Shown here: piece by piece, positions 11,548 through 23,520 of the stretch
How the letters are laid out: the number at the start of each line of letters is the position of its first letter
How positions within the stretch are numbered: position 1 is the first letter of the stretch
Assembly: GCA_037367405.1 (NCBI GenBank)
Contig: JAZKJV010008273.1
Span: 418,678-482,677, forward strand
Direction of reading: 5' to 3'
DNA length: 64,000 nt
DNA from: Ottelia alismoides
Taxonomy: Eukaryota > Streptophyta > Magnoliopsida > Alismatales > Hydrocharitaceae
Program-made: the position numbers and the translations under genes
Notes under the pieces: model-generated
What the model was told of the DNA's origin: nothing
What the model saw: only the letters and a program-made list of their open reading frames with translations
The model's database searches: none

Positions 11548-13061
11548 GTCATTTATATATGCTATATATTATGGGTGTATATTTTGGGCTTTTAAAAAGC
11601 TGCAGGAAAATCGTAAAAATGACTTGAAAAATGACTTATAAAAAGTGTATGAAAAAATGTTATAAAATACACTGCTAAAATACTTAAAAAATCAAATATA
11701 ATCCTTGTAAAATCTTATATAAAAAGCCGTATAATCTTGTGTATAGAAGTCGTATGAAATCCTTTGTAAAATATAAATAATTCTTCTAAAATTTGTGTAA
11801 ATGAAATTAATCCACTAACTCTTTTAAAAAGACCCTAAAAATGGAAAAGTTTTAAAATTTAATAAAATTTGCAAGTCTTTAAAAATCACTTATAAAAAGT
11901 TTAATCCAAAAAATCTACTTCATACAAAAATTTGTTGCATTCATTTGCATTTTTTAGAACAAGTCTGATTCTTGAACTGAATGGATCTAAGTCCAAGATA
12001 TGGAGCTTGGTTTATGACTTAATCTAGTTAATTCTAAAGAGACTTTATTAGGAACTAGAATTGAGACTCTTCAGGTCTTTTAGAGTTAATTCTTTGGGTT
12101 CCATGAGACCATGTTCTTAATTCAACTTGAAAGTGCTTAAGTAGGGCACCTAGTGTCATCCATTTAACTCTTCTCCATTTGAACCAATTTTGAACTCATG
12201 CACTTTACACTTAGCTCAACTTGCATGGGGCTGCGAAGGACAATCCATCTCAGTGGTGCATTTCCATCCTTATCTAGTGGCGCTGATGTCTAAAGATGAG
12301 AGAGATTGGGGTTGAAATAAAGCTTCGGATGAGGGAAGGATCTGCTGGCACAATTTTTCCAAGACCCCAAAAAATGGACGGAGTGAAAAGATTCTATATC
12401 CATCGAGGCATAAAAGATCTATGCAGTGTAACAATCATTACTACCAAAAAGAAGCCAAATACACCAAATACGAAAATAACCACAATGGTCTGAGCTTCAG
12501 AAAAGCATGCATTATCTTAGTGGAGACTTGGCTAAACTGGCCAGGCTTCACAAGGAAATGTGATTACACTGATCATACTCCATTTCGCTTCTCATTATTT
12601 TATCTTCTTCCTCTATTCGATTGTGGACACAGTACGACCTGAGCTTAGAAGGAAATACTACGCTACTCGAGGATCGAGTAGCTGGATGAGGGTCCAATGG
12701 GAGTGCATTACTAGGATGGGCAGTTTCTTCGCTTATCTAAGCAGGAAGAAAAACCTTTTGCATACAATACAAATTGCTTTCAAAGTTGAAAAGTTTGCGT
12801 GATGAATAGGTGGATCTGAGCTGGCTATTGAGGTGAACCTGGATAAAGATTTGTGGAATTTGAGGGCTATCAAAGCTTAAATCCTAATTCTAATAGATTC
12901 CTAACATACTATTAATCTAAAGGTCTAAATCCAAGTTCTATATTTTGGGTGAAATAAGATTTTATTTAAAGGAATAAGCATGTTCTAAGTTCTTTTATTT
13001 TTTTTCTTTTTCTTTTTGCTTGCACTATAGAATTAGCGTTTGTTAAGAGACTAGCAAAGGT
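11548..13061 (+). other. 3' non-coding stretch, no recognisable gene
   Basis: The first 350 bases are A-rich with repeated AAAAAT-type words. The rest (11930-13060) is of mixed composition, with short frames at 12296-12802 that match nothing I recognise. It is either the 3' untranslated region of the gypsy element or, if the LTR starts at 11547, part of its LTR. Confidence 0.35.
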
Positions 13062-13075
13062 GAAGTATAGGGAAA
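13062..13075 (+). promoter_or_regulatory. Candidate polypurine tract before an LTR start
   Basis: GAAGTATAGGGAAA directly precedes TGATGAATCT, the LTR start shared with the block at 1490-4491. It resembles the G-rich ends of the hairpin units upstream. Confidence 0.45.
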
Positions 13076-14139
13076 TGATGAATCTGTGATTCACCGCCTT
13101 TATTCTTTCATTTTGGCTAAAATCCTTCATAAAATACATGTAAATAAGCTCTAAATATAATTAATTAACACGCTAACCACAATTATTAATATTATATATT
13201 TAACATTTATTTTACCTAAAATAAAATAATAAAGAGAAAAAGAAAAATAAAAAAAGAAGGATGGAATTATGTACATACTGATCCTAACCCCGAGACCCGG
13301 TCAATATAAACATGTCTGACAAATTAGATAAGTAAGGGGAGATAAGGATCCTAATTAATACAAATATCAAGAAAATCAAGACCAAAAATGTAATTAATCG
13401 TATTTTCCATATTGTAAATACTTTACCTATTTTATTTATCACTTATATCATCTCAAGTAAAAATACTTCTTTTATGAAAGTTTTTCATAGAAATATATAT
13501 TATTTTATAAAAATTATTATAAAAATAATCCAACATAAAATAATTAATTACAATGAACTGTAAAAACAACAAAAGCCAACTTCAAATGTTCATAACTATT
13601 TATAGAAAAGTTCAAATGAAACAAACTCACTTTTAAACATCGTTTTATTGTTAATACTATTTATTAAAAATATCAAAAAAATATTGGAATAAAATGGGCG
13701 AGTTTTGGTGTTTGGGCCCTATTGTATCATATTAACCTAATTTCTTTTCTAAAAATATATAAAAATATATAAAAATATAACTTAATTAAAATGCCTATAA
13801 AAACAAAGACACAAGTCGGTTACCTAATTTTCGGATCTCGTAAATCGGATGTATGAACTCTGAATTAGGCAAACTAAGTCTTAAAAATTGTATTATTCAA
13901 TTATCTATAAAATGACAATGATTTCTCTAAAATCAGAGATAGTATGCAAAATGTAGGTTTCGAGACCGTATTGGTATAATTGTACAATATACCTTTATTT
14001 ATATTATCTATTTTTATTTATTCATTTATTTATTTTACTAATAATATTATCTAATATATTAAAAATTACAAATAAATTAATTATTAAATTATTTATAAAT
14101 TTTATTCACATCATTCATTTATTTAATGCAATATATTAT
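13076..14139 (+). repeat. 5' part of a gypsy LTR
   Basis: It starts TGATGAATCTGTGATTCACC. The segment at about 13820-13960, read on the - strand, aligns with the block at 3985-4105; both contain TTTTGCA..., GATAGATAATT and GAGTTCATACA. This orientation is opposite to the block at 1490-4491 and fits a 3' LTR of the + strand element. The remainder is AT-rich. The LTR is interrupted by foldback elements and its downstream extent is unclear. Confidence 0.5.
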
Positions 14140-14525
14140 GGGGTTGATGGGGCTCCCCCTGGGGCAGCCAACATGGCTGCCCCGCCCCATTTTGGGGCAC
14201 ATTTTTTTATTTTTTTTTTAAATATCGTTATGTATATTCATCCCTATATCCCTCCTACATGCTATTCGAATTTCGTCAGAAACAGAAACTCCTACGGCCT
14301 CCATCCAGACAGAGTCGATTTAAAAAATCCTGCGACCGTTAAAAAAATAACATCCGGATGGAGGCCGTAGGAGTCTCTGTTTCTGACGAAATTCGAATAC
14401 CATATAGAAGGGATATAGGGATGAATATACATGGTGATATTTTTTCAAAAAAATAAAAAAATTTGCAAAAAATGGGGTGGGGGCAGCCATGTTGGCTACC
14501 CCTAGGGGGCAGACCCATTTTTCCC
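14140..14525. mobile_element. Foldback MITE 1 (Mutator-like)
   Basis: About 386 bp form one long hairpin with arms of roughly 170 bp, beginning GGGGTTGATGGGGC and ending GACCCATTTTTCCC. It is flanked by a perfect 9-bp direct repeat ATATATTAT (14131-14139 and 14526-14534), the target duplication length of Mutator-like elements. The inner arms contain CTCCTACGGCCTCCATCC and its complement. It has no coding capacity. Confidence 0.8.
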
Positions 14526-14542
14526 ATATATTATATACTTAT

Positions 14543-14931
14543 GAGGAAAGGGAAGCTACATCATGATGTAGCTAACCTTAGCTACATCAGGGGCATTTTC
14601 GTCACTTTTTTTTATTGTTTTTTGAAAAATGCTTCCATGGATTTTCATAAATATATCCCTCTAATATGTCATTCAAATTTCCTCAGAAACAGAGACTCCT
14701 ACGGCCTCCATCCAAACAGTCATTTTTTAACGGTCACAGATTTGTTGTATTTTACCTGTTCTGGATGGAGGCCGTAGGAGTCTCTGATTCAGACGAAATT
14801 TGAATGACATATTAGAGGGATATATTTATGAAAATCCATGGAAGCATTTTTCAAAAAACAATAAAAAAGTGACGAAAATGCCACTGATGTAGCTAAGGTT
14901 AGCTACATCATGATGTAGCTTCCCTTTCCTC
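14543..14931. mobile_element. Foldback MITE 2 (Mutator-like)
   Basis: About 389 bp form a hairpin with near-perfect arms of roughly 175 bp. They start GAGGAAAGGGAAGCTACATC and end with the complement. The outer arms also hold the small palindrome CTACATCATGATGTAG. The flanks TATACTTAT (14534-14542) and TCTACTTAT (14932-14940) match at 8 of 9 positions, again a Mutator-like duplication. Its inner arm is closely related to MITE 1, but its outer arm is not. Confidence 0.8.
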
Positions 14932-15079
14932 TCTACTTATTTAGCATTTATATGGTTACTATGTCTTCTTCCCTGTTTTGACTTTTTCCTTTTCTTTTCT
15001 TTCTCCGCCACATGGCAGCCTCTCATTGGCACTCCATTTCTTTTCCTCTCTCACCTCCTTTCCCTTTTGGGCGTGGATT

Positions 15080-16067
15080 CTCTGCCGTAAGTGGATTGCA
15101 GCAGACTCTGCTGCAATCCACGGATGGCAGACACGTGGCCTGACCGAGATCCAACGGTCCGAGGATCCGCCCCCATCCCCCTCCTCTTCCGAATCGTCCC
15201 CGACTTGTCGCTGCCGCCCTCTCCCGATCTCAGCGCCTCTTGCCGCCACCCTCTCCCCGACCTTGAGCCCCCTCTCGCCGCCGACCTCTCCCGATCTCAG
15301 CGCCTCTTGCCGCCGCCCTCTCCCCGACCTCGAGCCCCCTCTCGCCGCCGACCTCAAGCCGTCTCGCCCCCGCCTCTCTCCGCCACCCCACATCCAGACC
15401 TCCATCGCCACCGCCATGCACTCCACGCGCGGGCGACGTCCCAACTGCCAGCGCATCTCCGGCCGCCACCGCCTCTCACAGCACGCGCGACCGGCGTTCG
15501 TCGCCTCCGCAACCACTAGCCCGCGAGGCGGTTCCGCACCAGCGCCTCCTTCCGCCCGCTCCGCACGGACGCGCACGGCAGCGCGCCGTCGTCTCCGCCG
15601 CATCGACCCCGCCGCCATCATCCAGGCCGCCTGCTGCTCACCGCCGACACCTCCATCCTCCTCGGCTGCGACCTCCACAGTGTGTGCCTTCGCTCCCACG
15701 TGCGAGGAGCTCCTCCGCCTCCGTGCCCAATGCTCCTCCATGTCCTCGCGGCCCTCTGCCACATGTGGGGTGGCGGCGAGAGAGGGTCGGGGGCGAGAGA
15801 GGGTCGGGTAGGGGAGGCGACGATGGTCGGGGGAGAGAGGGTTGGGGACGATGGTCGACAAGAGGGTCGGGGAGGCGGCGAGGTCGTGGGCAAGCGAGAG
15901 CAGGTCGGGGAGGCGGCGAGGTCGGGGGTGAGAGGGTCGGGGACGAGTAGTGATTCGGAAGAGGAGGGGGCTGGGGGCGGATCCTCGGACCATTGGATCT
16001 CGGTCAGGCCACGTGTCTGCCATCCGTGGATTGCAGCAGAGTCTGCTGTAATCCACTTACGGCAGAG
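15080..16067. mobile_element. GC-rich foldback element with palindromic ends
   Basis: Terminal inverted repeats of about 120 bp (15080-15200 and 15945-16067) start CTCTGCCGTAAGTGGATTGC. Within each arm lies a 31-base palindrome (15-bp arms built on GTGGATTGCAGCAGA around one base). The interior is C/T-rich on the left and G/A-rich on the right, with repeats of CTCTCCCCGACC and its complement, so it also folds back. Long frames (such as 14959-16056 on the - strand) run through the TIRs and reflect composition rather than a gene. I saw no convincing 9-bp target duplication. A Mutator-like origin is inferred from the long TIRs only. Confidence 0.65.
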
Positions 16068-17547
16068 GATCTGTGCCCTTCCCTTTTCCCCTTCTCCTTC
16101 CCCGAGCCTTCTTCTTCCCCAACCCAACAACTGCCCGCCTTCCTATTCTCCCTCATCTCCTTCACTTTCCGATAGCCTATCGCCAACAACTCCAACCACC
16201 AGCAGTTAGGTCGGTGTCCCTACTGATCCCAGTGATTGAATCCTTCCTCCGGTGATCCTATCTTCTTCCTTGGGCCCCAAGAAATATCCTCCAATAAATA
16301 GGGCATCACCCCCTCCAATCTCAACATCCACCATTTCTGTCCCTTCAGTCCAGAAGCTCCCGAACGAGAGAGTGTGGGTGGTAGCCACCCTTGTGCGATG
16401 TCGAGCGAGGAAGAGGAGGAACAACGCGATCTACTGTGCCGACGATATCCTCTACGTGTGTTGAGCCTCTGTGACCTTGCCGCCGCATCGAAGCAACGAT
16501 TTGGGGTTTTTTCAACCTCCGTCCCAAGCGCTTATCCATCGCAACAACCTACACTCTTCTTCAGGGTAGCTTCCTTCCCTAGTTTCCTCCATTTTCTCTC
16601 CTCGATATCTATATCCTCTCTCTATTCTCTATTCATGACCCCCTTCCTGTCCCTCTTCCAATCCCTTCCGTCGAGCTCCAAAGCATCGTAGCCGCAAATC
16701 ACCTCCATCATCACACATTCACATCCACCTTTGAATCCTTCCATTTCATATTCTATCCCTCACGATCTGTCATTTCCGGCCATGCAATGTGGCCAGTACT
16801 CGAAGCTAAATAAATCACCTCAATTAGAGTTGTTCATCCATTACCTTCTGTTCTTCTGTTGGACTGAGATTTGGAGCTCAAGTCGAGTCTAGGCTTGCAG
16901 GTCATCATCCGAGCAGTGTCGAGAGGATGCCTGGTCGACTCAATTGAGCAATATGCGAGAGAAACATCAGGACTTGTTCTCTGACTCGAAGCTACTTTTC
17001 GATATGAAATACGTGCACTGACTGGAGATGTAACTGATTTACAAATCGTCGAGTCAAAGGAGCAGTGTGCCAACATTTGAAGAAATTACCTAGAGATCTA
17101 TTGAGCATCAAGTCTTGGATTTGAAGAATACAGAGCATGACAACTGTCTGAGATAAAGATCAATACTTTGGAGTATAATTGATGTCTCAGCATCTGCAAC
17201 CGGAAACCACAAGGAGGAGCACTATGGACTCCTTTAAGTGGAACATCATGAGAATCTGATCATCACCAAGTTGATCAATAACTTTATTTTAAGATTTTAG
17301 AATAGCATCATGGATCGAAAGCTAAAGCACTGCCACACAAAGAGGATTCGGAGGAGAACGCTCACCATTCCAAATCTATTGGAAACCATCGTATCTCATT
17401 TTCTTAAGCCAATCCAGAATCTCATCCTCCTGAAGCACATGGAGGTCAGTAGATGAACCGTCGCTTCAATGCTCTGATTTTTCAGCCGTGCACTGTAAAA
17501 AAAATGAGGATCAGCACCAGACAAAGTGGGTTTGGGGAAGAAGATCA
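16068..17547. other. Unassigned region between foldback and copia
   Basis: 16068-16700 is C/T-rich with many short overlapping frames. 16700-17547 is of average composition. No frame exceeds about 105 codons, and no domain, RNA gene or repeat partner in this window was recognised. It may be the remainder of the gypsy LTR that starts at 13076, but that is inference. Confidence 0.3.
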
Positions 17548-18835
17548 TGTTGGACATGCGAGACCATGGCGAGCCATTATGTAATAAATGTTATTGCAAA
17601 TATCATTACCTAATCTGAAATGAAGAATAACTAATTTGCATAATAGGTCCCTTAGTACAATTAGGGTTATGTTACTTATGTACCATGGCCATCTTTATGA
17701 TCATACATCTGTTGATTCAATAATTGAATCATAGAGGCTGGTGCTTGGATGAATATCTAAAGAGTTAGATTAAGGACTCATCAAGCACCGCCAAGTGATT
17801 ATTAAGAGATGATCTCCAGCCTAAGGAGGATACGACAATACCCTCTCTAAAGGCTGATATCAAACCGATCTCTTGAGGCAGGCCCTCTGCATAGAAATAG
17901 AGATTCAGAGGTATTAGATAAGTTAGGTCAAAGAGTTGACTTAACGAGGTCAAGATAACCAAAGTCATATGTCCTATGCCATCACGATATAGGCACGCAT
18001 CCTCTGACCGGAGACAGATGTGTTACTATATGACTGAGTATGTACATTTGGCAGACCAATAGGTTGATGACCTAATCAAGATCTATACACCGGCATGCTG
18101 GTGTGCATACAAGGGCAATGAGTAATACGATCTCTCAAAGGGATCATACAGGTTCATTTACTGAACCGGAAGACATGAGCTCACTCATGAGATATTGGGA
18201 AGAATCAAATTCCATGCATCGTCGTCTCGCTTTGGAAGCTTGACTGAATTTGTAGGTTTGATATATACTTTTGAAAAGTATATGATCAAGACCTAGGTAT
18301 GATATATCCTTTTGGAAAGTATATGATGGATACCGACTTCCAATGATCAAATGAGAAACTTACCGATAAAACCTTGAAGTAGACGGTATAAAGTTGATCT
18401 AATACTTCGAATTTATTCTGAGTCTTCCAGTATGCAGGATGTGCATGTATTGGGAATACCTGAGGGTGATGTGATCATAAACGATTGTATAACCATGACG
18501 CTTCCATTCCTAGGGAGTGATGAAATGGGTCTGGATTTTAATGACTCATCTCAACAGAGAAGTAATTTGATCTTGGTCCAAATGTTGGACATTGATCTGA
18601 ATGTGGTTCATATGCAATGAGAAGATTAGATTTGTAGCCTTGATTTAATCAAGCATCTATGGGAGGTCCGAGATCTGGATTTGGGATGTGATCTCAATAT
18701 CCAAGTCACTATATGTGGAACAATACAATCGCCATGTCCTTATCTCCAAGTATCTGCGGAGAAAGCGCATTATCCTTGAAAGAGTTCAGGATAATTTCAT
18801 TGTTGATATAATATATCCGAGCTTTGAGAAAATTT

Positions 18836-19215
18836 ATAATTAAATGTGATTGAATTATCATGAGTAACATTTATTTGATTCATATTAAAAAGAGAGTTAT
18901 CTTGGATAATTAAATATGATTTAATTATCAAGATATGTAAATAATATGAATGTGATTCATATTATTTGGACACATGAGAATAGATATCCAAGATGATTAA
19001 ATGTGATTTAATTATCATGGATATGAATAGTGTGGATAGAACTATCCATATTAATCATATAATTTATAAATGTGATTTATAATATATAAGAGAGAGCTAT
19101 TTATAATTTACATTTGTTAATTAAATGTTGATGTGAATTGGATTCACATTGGACAATTAATTAAAAATGTAATTCACATTTTATTTTGGGTTGTGAATGT
19201 GATTCACAATTTTCC
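18836..19215 (+). repeat. Run of short hairpins in the copia LTR
   Basis: Consecutive palindromes mostly share an AAT-NNG-ATT centre, for example TATGAAT-GTG-ATTCATA, TTATAAAT-GTG-ATTTATAA, AATGTGAAT-TGG-ATTCACATT and TTGTGAAT-GTG-ATTCACAA. They occupy the region upstream of the TATA box. The same series is present in the other three LTRs of this family. Confidence 0.8.
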
Positions 19216-19567
19216 AATAGCAAGATTACAATATTCACAAAATAATTATGAATTATTTTTGTTGAATAATTTACAACAAGTGTAGTTGGAAATCTTGAAG
19301 ATTTTCATGGAATAATGTAATCTCATGAGATTACATGAGATTGCCACCAACTTATGGAAGGCGGCAATCTTCATTCCATAATCTCCATGTTTGATTGATT
19401 TAATTTTAGGATTGAATTATATTGATTTATCGATATATATTTAATTTAATTAAATTAATTTTTTTGGTTTTTTACCAACAAAATCTTGGCCATTAAAAGA
19501 AACGCACATCAATGTAAGCCATTGGATTTGTGTTGTCCATGATTGAGATCCATGGATCCCAAAATAT

Positions 19568-19576
19568 TATAAAAGG
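19568..19576 (+). promoter_or_regulatory. LTR TATA box, copia copy 1
   Basis: TTATAAAAGGAGAG is followed by a C-rich leader. The matching site in the 3' LTR (about 27501) reads TATTACAAAAAG and is mutated. In copy 2 the site is CTATAAAAGGAGAGG. Confidence 0.6.
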
Positions 19577-20148
19577 AGAGTCACCCCTTGCTCTTCTTGG
19601 TTACAACAACACAATGAGAACATAAGGCTCTCTCTCTCATTCTCTACATGCCCTCTCTCTCTCTCATATGGCCGTCCACCATGGATATCCTAGAGAGAGT
19701 CTCCATCACCGCAGCGTCATCGTCATGCTGCCGGATTGTTTGCTCGTGAATCTCCGTCTACTTCAGCACGCCTTGCTCATGAAGAAGACGTCATATCTTG
19801 TGAGATGAGATCAGGAGATTCATTGCTTGGATCATGAACATGGATTGCAAGGAGCACATGTTTCATTAACACGCTCACAAGCGTCTCCTCCGTCGGATCG
19901 AATTTGAGATAGGAGGTATCTTCGTTTAGAGACTCGATCGCAACCACGCTTGAAGAGGTTATACTATTACTTGTTTGTTGTTTAGATTAAATGATCCAAT
20001 AAGTGTTCTTGGATCATGTGGTTTCGTCACATGAAAATTTTAATTTCCGCTGCATTGAGCAACTAGTGCTACTAGTCGTTCACGATCGCATACGATACGA
20101 TCTTCACACTTCCATGATGGGCTTAATGATCTCTCCATATCCTTCAAG

Positions 20149-20160
20149 TGGTATCAGAGC
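20149..20160 (+). promoter_or_regulatory. tRNA-Met primer-binding site, copia copy 1
   Basis: TGGTATCAGAGC, the standard plant copia PBS complementary to initiator tRNA-Met, lies two bases after the LTR end. Confidence 0.95.
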
Positions 20161-20929
20161 CTCATGTGATTTTGTATACGATCCATAAACCTAGGACGAA
20201 TTGGGTTCGTTAGGGTTTGCGAAAGTTTTCTTGCATTTATTTTTTTCGCATCTCTGTTTAGTGATTATTTTCGGCCCTATTTAAATTATTTAAATAAAAA
20301 AATAATAATTGTATTTTGTTCGCTGCTAAATAAGGAAATCTTAGGATCTGTGTTTGCGTAATTTCGAATCTGTTTGCTCAAGTTATGCTCATTTTAGTGA
20401 ACATGTATCCACAGTTTCGGGGACTGCGAATCCTAACGTAATTAAGATGTTAATTGCAAATTTGAAACGCCTTTAAATGCATGCAAATCACTTATGTTCT
20501 GTTTTAAATCAAATTAACAAAATTTAGGAACTTATTTTGCTTAATTTGGATTTAAATTGATTGAGATATAGTATTTTTAGTAAGTGAGGGTCACTGTTGA
20601 AATTACTTTCCTAATCAAAAACCTAGTGATTGTCATTTAAGAAATTAGTAAAATTAAATGGTTTAATTTCCTAGAATAATTATGGATAAATATTTTCGAA
20701 ATAATTTAATATAATTATTTCCTTGAATGGCATTACCCTAACCAATTATTGATTAGATGTGATCTTGATCACAATTGGTTACATGATCTACATGATCTAC
20801 TTTCCAACAAACATGCTACTTGAATAGGATTTGGGATTTGTTTAGCAAATTTCATTATAATGTTAATCAAAATTGTATTGGTTATTATTATATGGTATAA
20901 TTTCGATTGAAAAACCAATGATCATCTGA

Positions 20930-21760
20930 AGTACAAAGTGATCTATTTTGCATCATCCTTTCCCGAGGCGGATATGGTGTCTAGTTGGGGAACGGTCTGT
21001 CCCACTCTCGCCGGTATTGGCCATGACAGCAGATAGGGTTGGTATAATGCTTAAAAAATCATGATGTATTTCTAATTATTAAAATTCGAATAATATGTAT
21101 TTGAGATAATACCATAATTCAAATAGCAATAAAGATTGTTTGTTGGATATTAATTGGATCATTAATTTAATATGATTAGATTAATTGGAATCCAATTAAA
21201 ATTAAAACAGTCTATTATGAATAGAGTTGTTATTTCCATTGGAATAATTGATCATAATGAATGTGATTCATGATGACTAATTAGAATTTGAATATGATAT
21301 AGAGGATCACATAAGTGACTTCCATGGTCTCCTGTCAAGACGGAGGGTTCCATCGTCATGGATTGTATGTAGGAGATGCCTGTCTGAAGTGACGGCTCTT
21401 GTATGCAAGCACATCTAGATCGGGTTCTTTGCTTCTCAAAAGAATAAGGCCTTACACGTAGTGACCCCAATATCGGGTCCTCATATTATTGGGGCGATAT
21501 TGGATTGCGTATAGCGAGTTCTATTCCTGTTGACGGTTGGTTCAATTAACAACAGGTCAACATCACCTTAGGGGTGGTGGGCCCGGGTGTTAAAGACGAA
21601 ATTGGGAGATGCAAGTTGGACTTGCAAGGCATAATGTCTTCCCGCTTCTTTTTATCAGAGTCACAGGTTCTCATATTATTGAGATGTAACAAAGATAAGG
21701 AAGGAGATCCCAGATCTTGCTGAGATATAATGGTAAGTATATCCCTTACATTTAAAATGA
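20930..21760 (+). other. Conserved leader module between PBS and gag, copy 1
   Basis: A GC-richer block (TTTCCCGAGGCGGATATGGT at about 20960; GAGGATCACATAAGTGAC at about 21302; CCCCAATATCGGGTCC at about 21463) is conserved with 54790-55600 of copy 2. It has small frames on both strands. The + frame (about 21300-21510) reads HISDFHGLLSRRRVPS and, further on, HVVTPISGPHIIGAILDCV, with one in-frame stop here and none in copy 2. No known domain was recognised. It could be an RNA packaging or leader element. Confidence 0.45.
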
Positions 21761-21879
21761 TTAAGGGAATGAACTTTCAATGTTGACAAGGCAAGATAAC
21801 TTTGATGTAAAAACTCCTAAATCGAAGTAAAATATGTGTGTGTGTGTGTGTATATACAAGCAAATTTCTTATTTCAGAT

Positions 21880-22560
21880 AATCCTTCATTAAACCCACTC
21901 AATATTATACTCAATAATAACCAGTAAATTGTCATGGATTGGATCCATGATCAAGATATTGTACTTGCGGTTGGACAGATAATGTATGATGTGGTTGCAA
22001 TGTGCAAGTTTCCTCATAAGAATGAGGAATGACAATTAAATAGACAATAGGACTACAACCCTAGGGTTTGTATGTCACTATAGTCATGATCTCTCATCGA
22101 ATGTACTTTGGAAGTGACATGTCGATGATGATCGTAATTGTTAAATAATCCTTATAAAATCAAAGAAGATATTCTGGCACACATATATGCTCTTGACATT
22201 TATCATGAATGACATGGTTCATTGCATTATACAGAATGGTGGCTCTATAAGAGATGATGTATTTAGAATTTTGAATATCTATCTGACCAATGCCTTAAGA
22301 GTCTAGATGGATATAGATACAATGAGTGTCATCATTCTACTGTCTATACTCTAGTCATTCATTAAACTTCATAATATTCATATTATATGAATTGGTTGGA
22401 GCATATATAAATGTTGAAATACTCTTACATTGAATACCTTTGAGTTCAACATAAGAGATCCTTAGTCTTAAGCAACAATTATTTATAGATAAAGGGAGCG
22501 CAATGGACGCATGGGTCAGACCCAAGATGAGAAGGATAGTCAAAGGGTTGACTGTACTTC
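21880..22560 (+). pseudogene. Copia gag pseudogene, copy 1
   Basis: The start resembles the N-terminus of copia Gag: IILNNNQ is followed by a stop (TAA at 21925-21927), then MDWIHDQDIVLAVGQIM, matching the usual LTGPNxxDWLRNLKIVL region with residues missing. Later text (AHIYALDIYHE, near 22180) fits the gag helix region but is full of stops. The stop after NNNQ also occurs in copy 2 (55788-55790). No zinc knuckle was seen. No gag protein can be produced. Confidence 0.6.
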
Positions 22561-23149
22561 TAGGACTTCCATATGACATCCAAAGGGTTGGATGAATTCC
22601 AATACTGCAATACGCTGATGTGTTGATAGTATGACTATCAAATCTATCTAGAATCCTTAGAGAAGAACTCAGATAGTGAATCAGAATAATCTACATATAA
22701 TCATTGAAATTGACTTTCTTATTTGATAAGATAAAGTCTAATAATTGTATCCCAATCTTCTAACAACACTTGCAATGGGTGGCATATGTTTTAGAAGACT
22801 AAAACAAATGTTGATCTTAAGGTTTATAGTCATCCACATGGATATTTATGCAATTGTTGCAATAATCTCTGTTGGATTGATAGACTTCTCAATTTTAGTG
22901 GGAGAGCCTTAGTCTTAGAGAATGTCTCTATGACCTGGATATTAGAATACACTCATAGTTTATTTCAAAATGTTGGAAATAAACATGAATTCTGGAATAA
23001 ACCTATCATAAAGAGTTATGATGGATATATTTCAGATAGTAATCTAAAGTCTAATTGACTCTACTTAATTAGAAAAAAATTAATGAATGGTTCATTAACA
23101 ATTCTAATACTGAAAATTTAAAACCTTAAAAGATCAATAGGAGAATGAA

Positions 23150-23520
23150 GATCATTTGAGAATGATCTGGCATCACGCCTGGGACATATGTATGTTGATA
23201 AGATCAATATATTAGTAAGAGATGAAACTTTAGAATGTCTAAAATTTCAAATCTTACATACTTATGAATATTGTATTCAAAGTAAAATGTCCAATACACC
23301 CTTCTTTGGGAATGATGTAAGATGTCAAGGTATTCATGATCTCATATATATTGATGTATGCGGATCATCTATATCATAATGAACATTGTGGATATGTGAT
23401 ATCTATTGATGATTATGTATGATATGAGATTTCTTCTCTTCACCTAAGAAACCTTTGAAATGGTCAAAGTCGCAGTTTTGGTTTGGAACCAAAGTCTGAA
23501 GGAAGATGAAAAAGAATTTG
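23150..23520 (+). pseudogene. Copia gag-pre-integrase and integrase start, copy 1
   Basis: LASRLGHMYVDKINILVRDE, KFQILHTYEYCIQSKM and YIDVCGSS match the zinc-binding pre-integrase region and the start of the integrase core (the Asp of the TDVCGP motif is kept). The first Cys of the usual CxxC is Tyr (23263). A frameshift follows GSSIS. In the shifted frame SIDDYV is followed by a stop (TGA 23420-23422) where the family has Arg. All of these are shared with copy 2. The rest of integrase is not cleanly readable. Confidence 0.75.

Larger units (their letters stand above)
4492..13075 (+). mobile_element. Ty3/gypsy (Athila-type) retrotransposon interior, degenerate
   Basis: Gag, protease, RT, RNase H and integrase follow one another on the + strand in gypsy order, then a run of polypurine hairpins and a long 3' non-coding stretch. 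The assignment to the Athila/Tat branch rests on RT wording such as FGLCNALATFQRCMLSIF and VFMDDFSVY, and on the tRNA-Asp PBS at 272. Every domain carries stops or frameshifts, so the copy is inactive. The 5' LTR end at 1-269 and the LTR start at 13076 are the best candidates for its LTRs; the block at 1490-4491 would then be a nested insertion. Confidence 0.8.
17548..20146 (+). repeat. 5' LTR of copia copy 1
   Basis: 2599 bp, TG...CA. It contains a hairpin run (about 18836-19215), a TATA box (19568), a GC-richer leader segment (about 19670-19960) and a U5 ending just before the PBS. It pairs with 25495-28077. Confidence 0.9.

Noticed and set aside
14959..16056. 365-codon frame on the - strand
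   Set aside because: It runs through both terminal repeats of the GC-rich foldback element. Composition is Arg/Gly/Ala-rich without a domain, and competing long frames exist in other phases.
20149..20160. Possible tRNA fragment
   Set aside because: TGGTATCAGAGC is the reverse-transcription primer-binding site of the copia element; no tRNA fold surrounds it.
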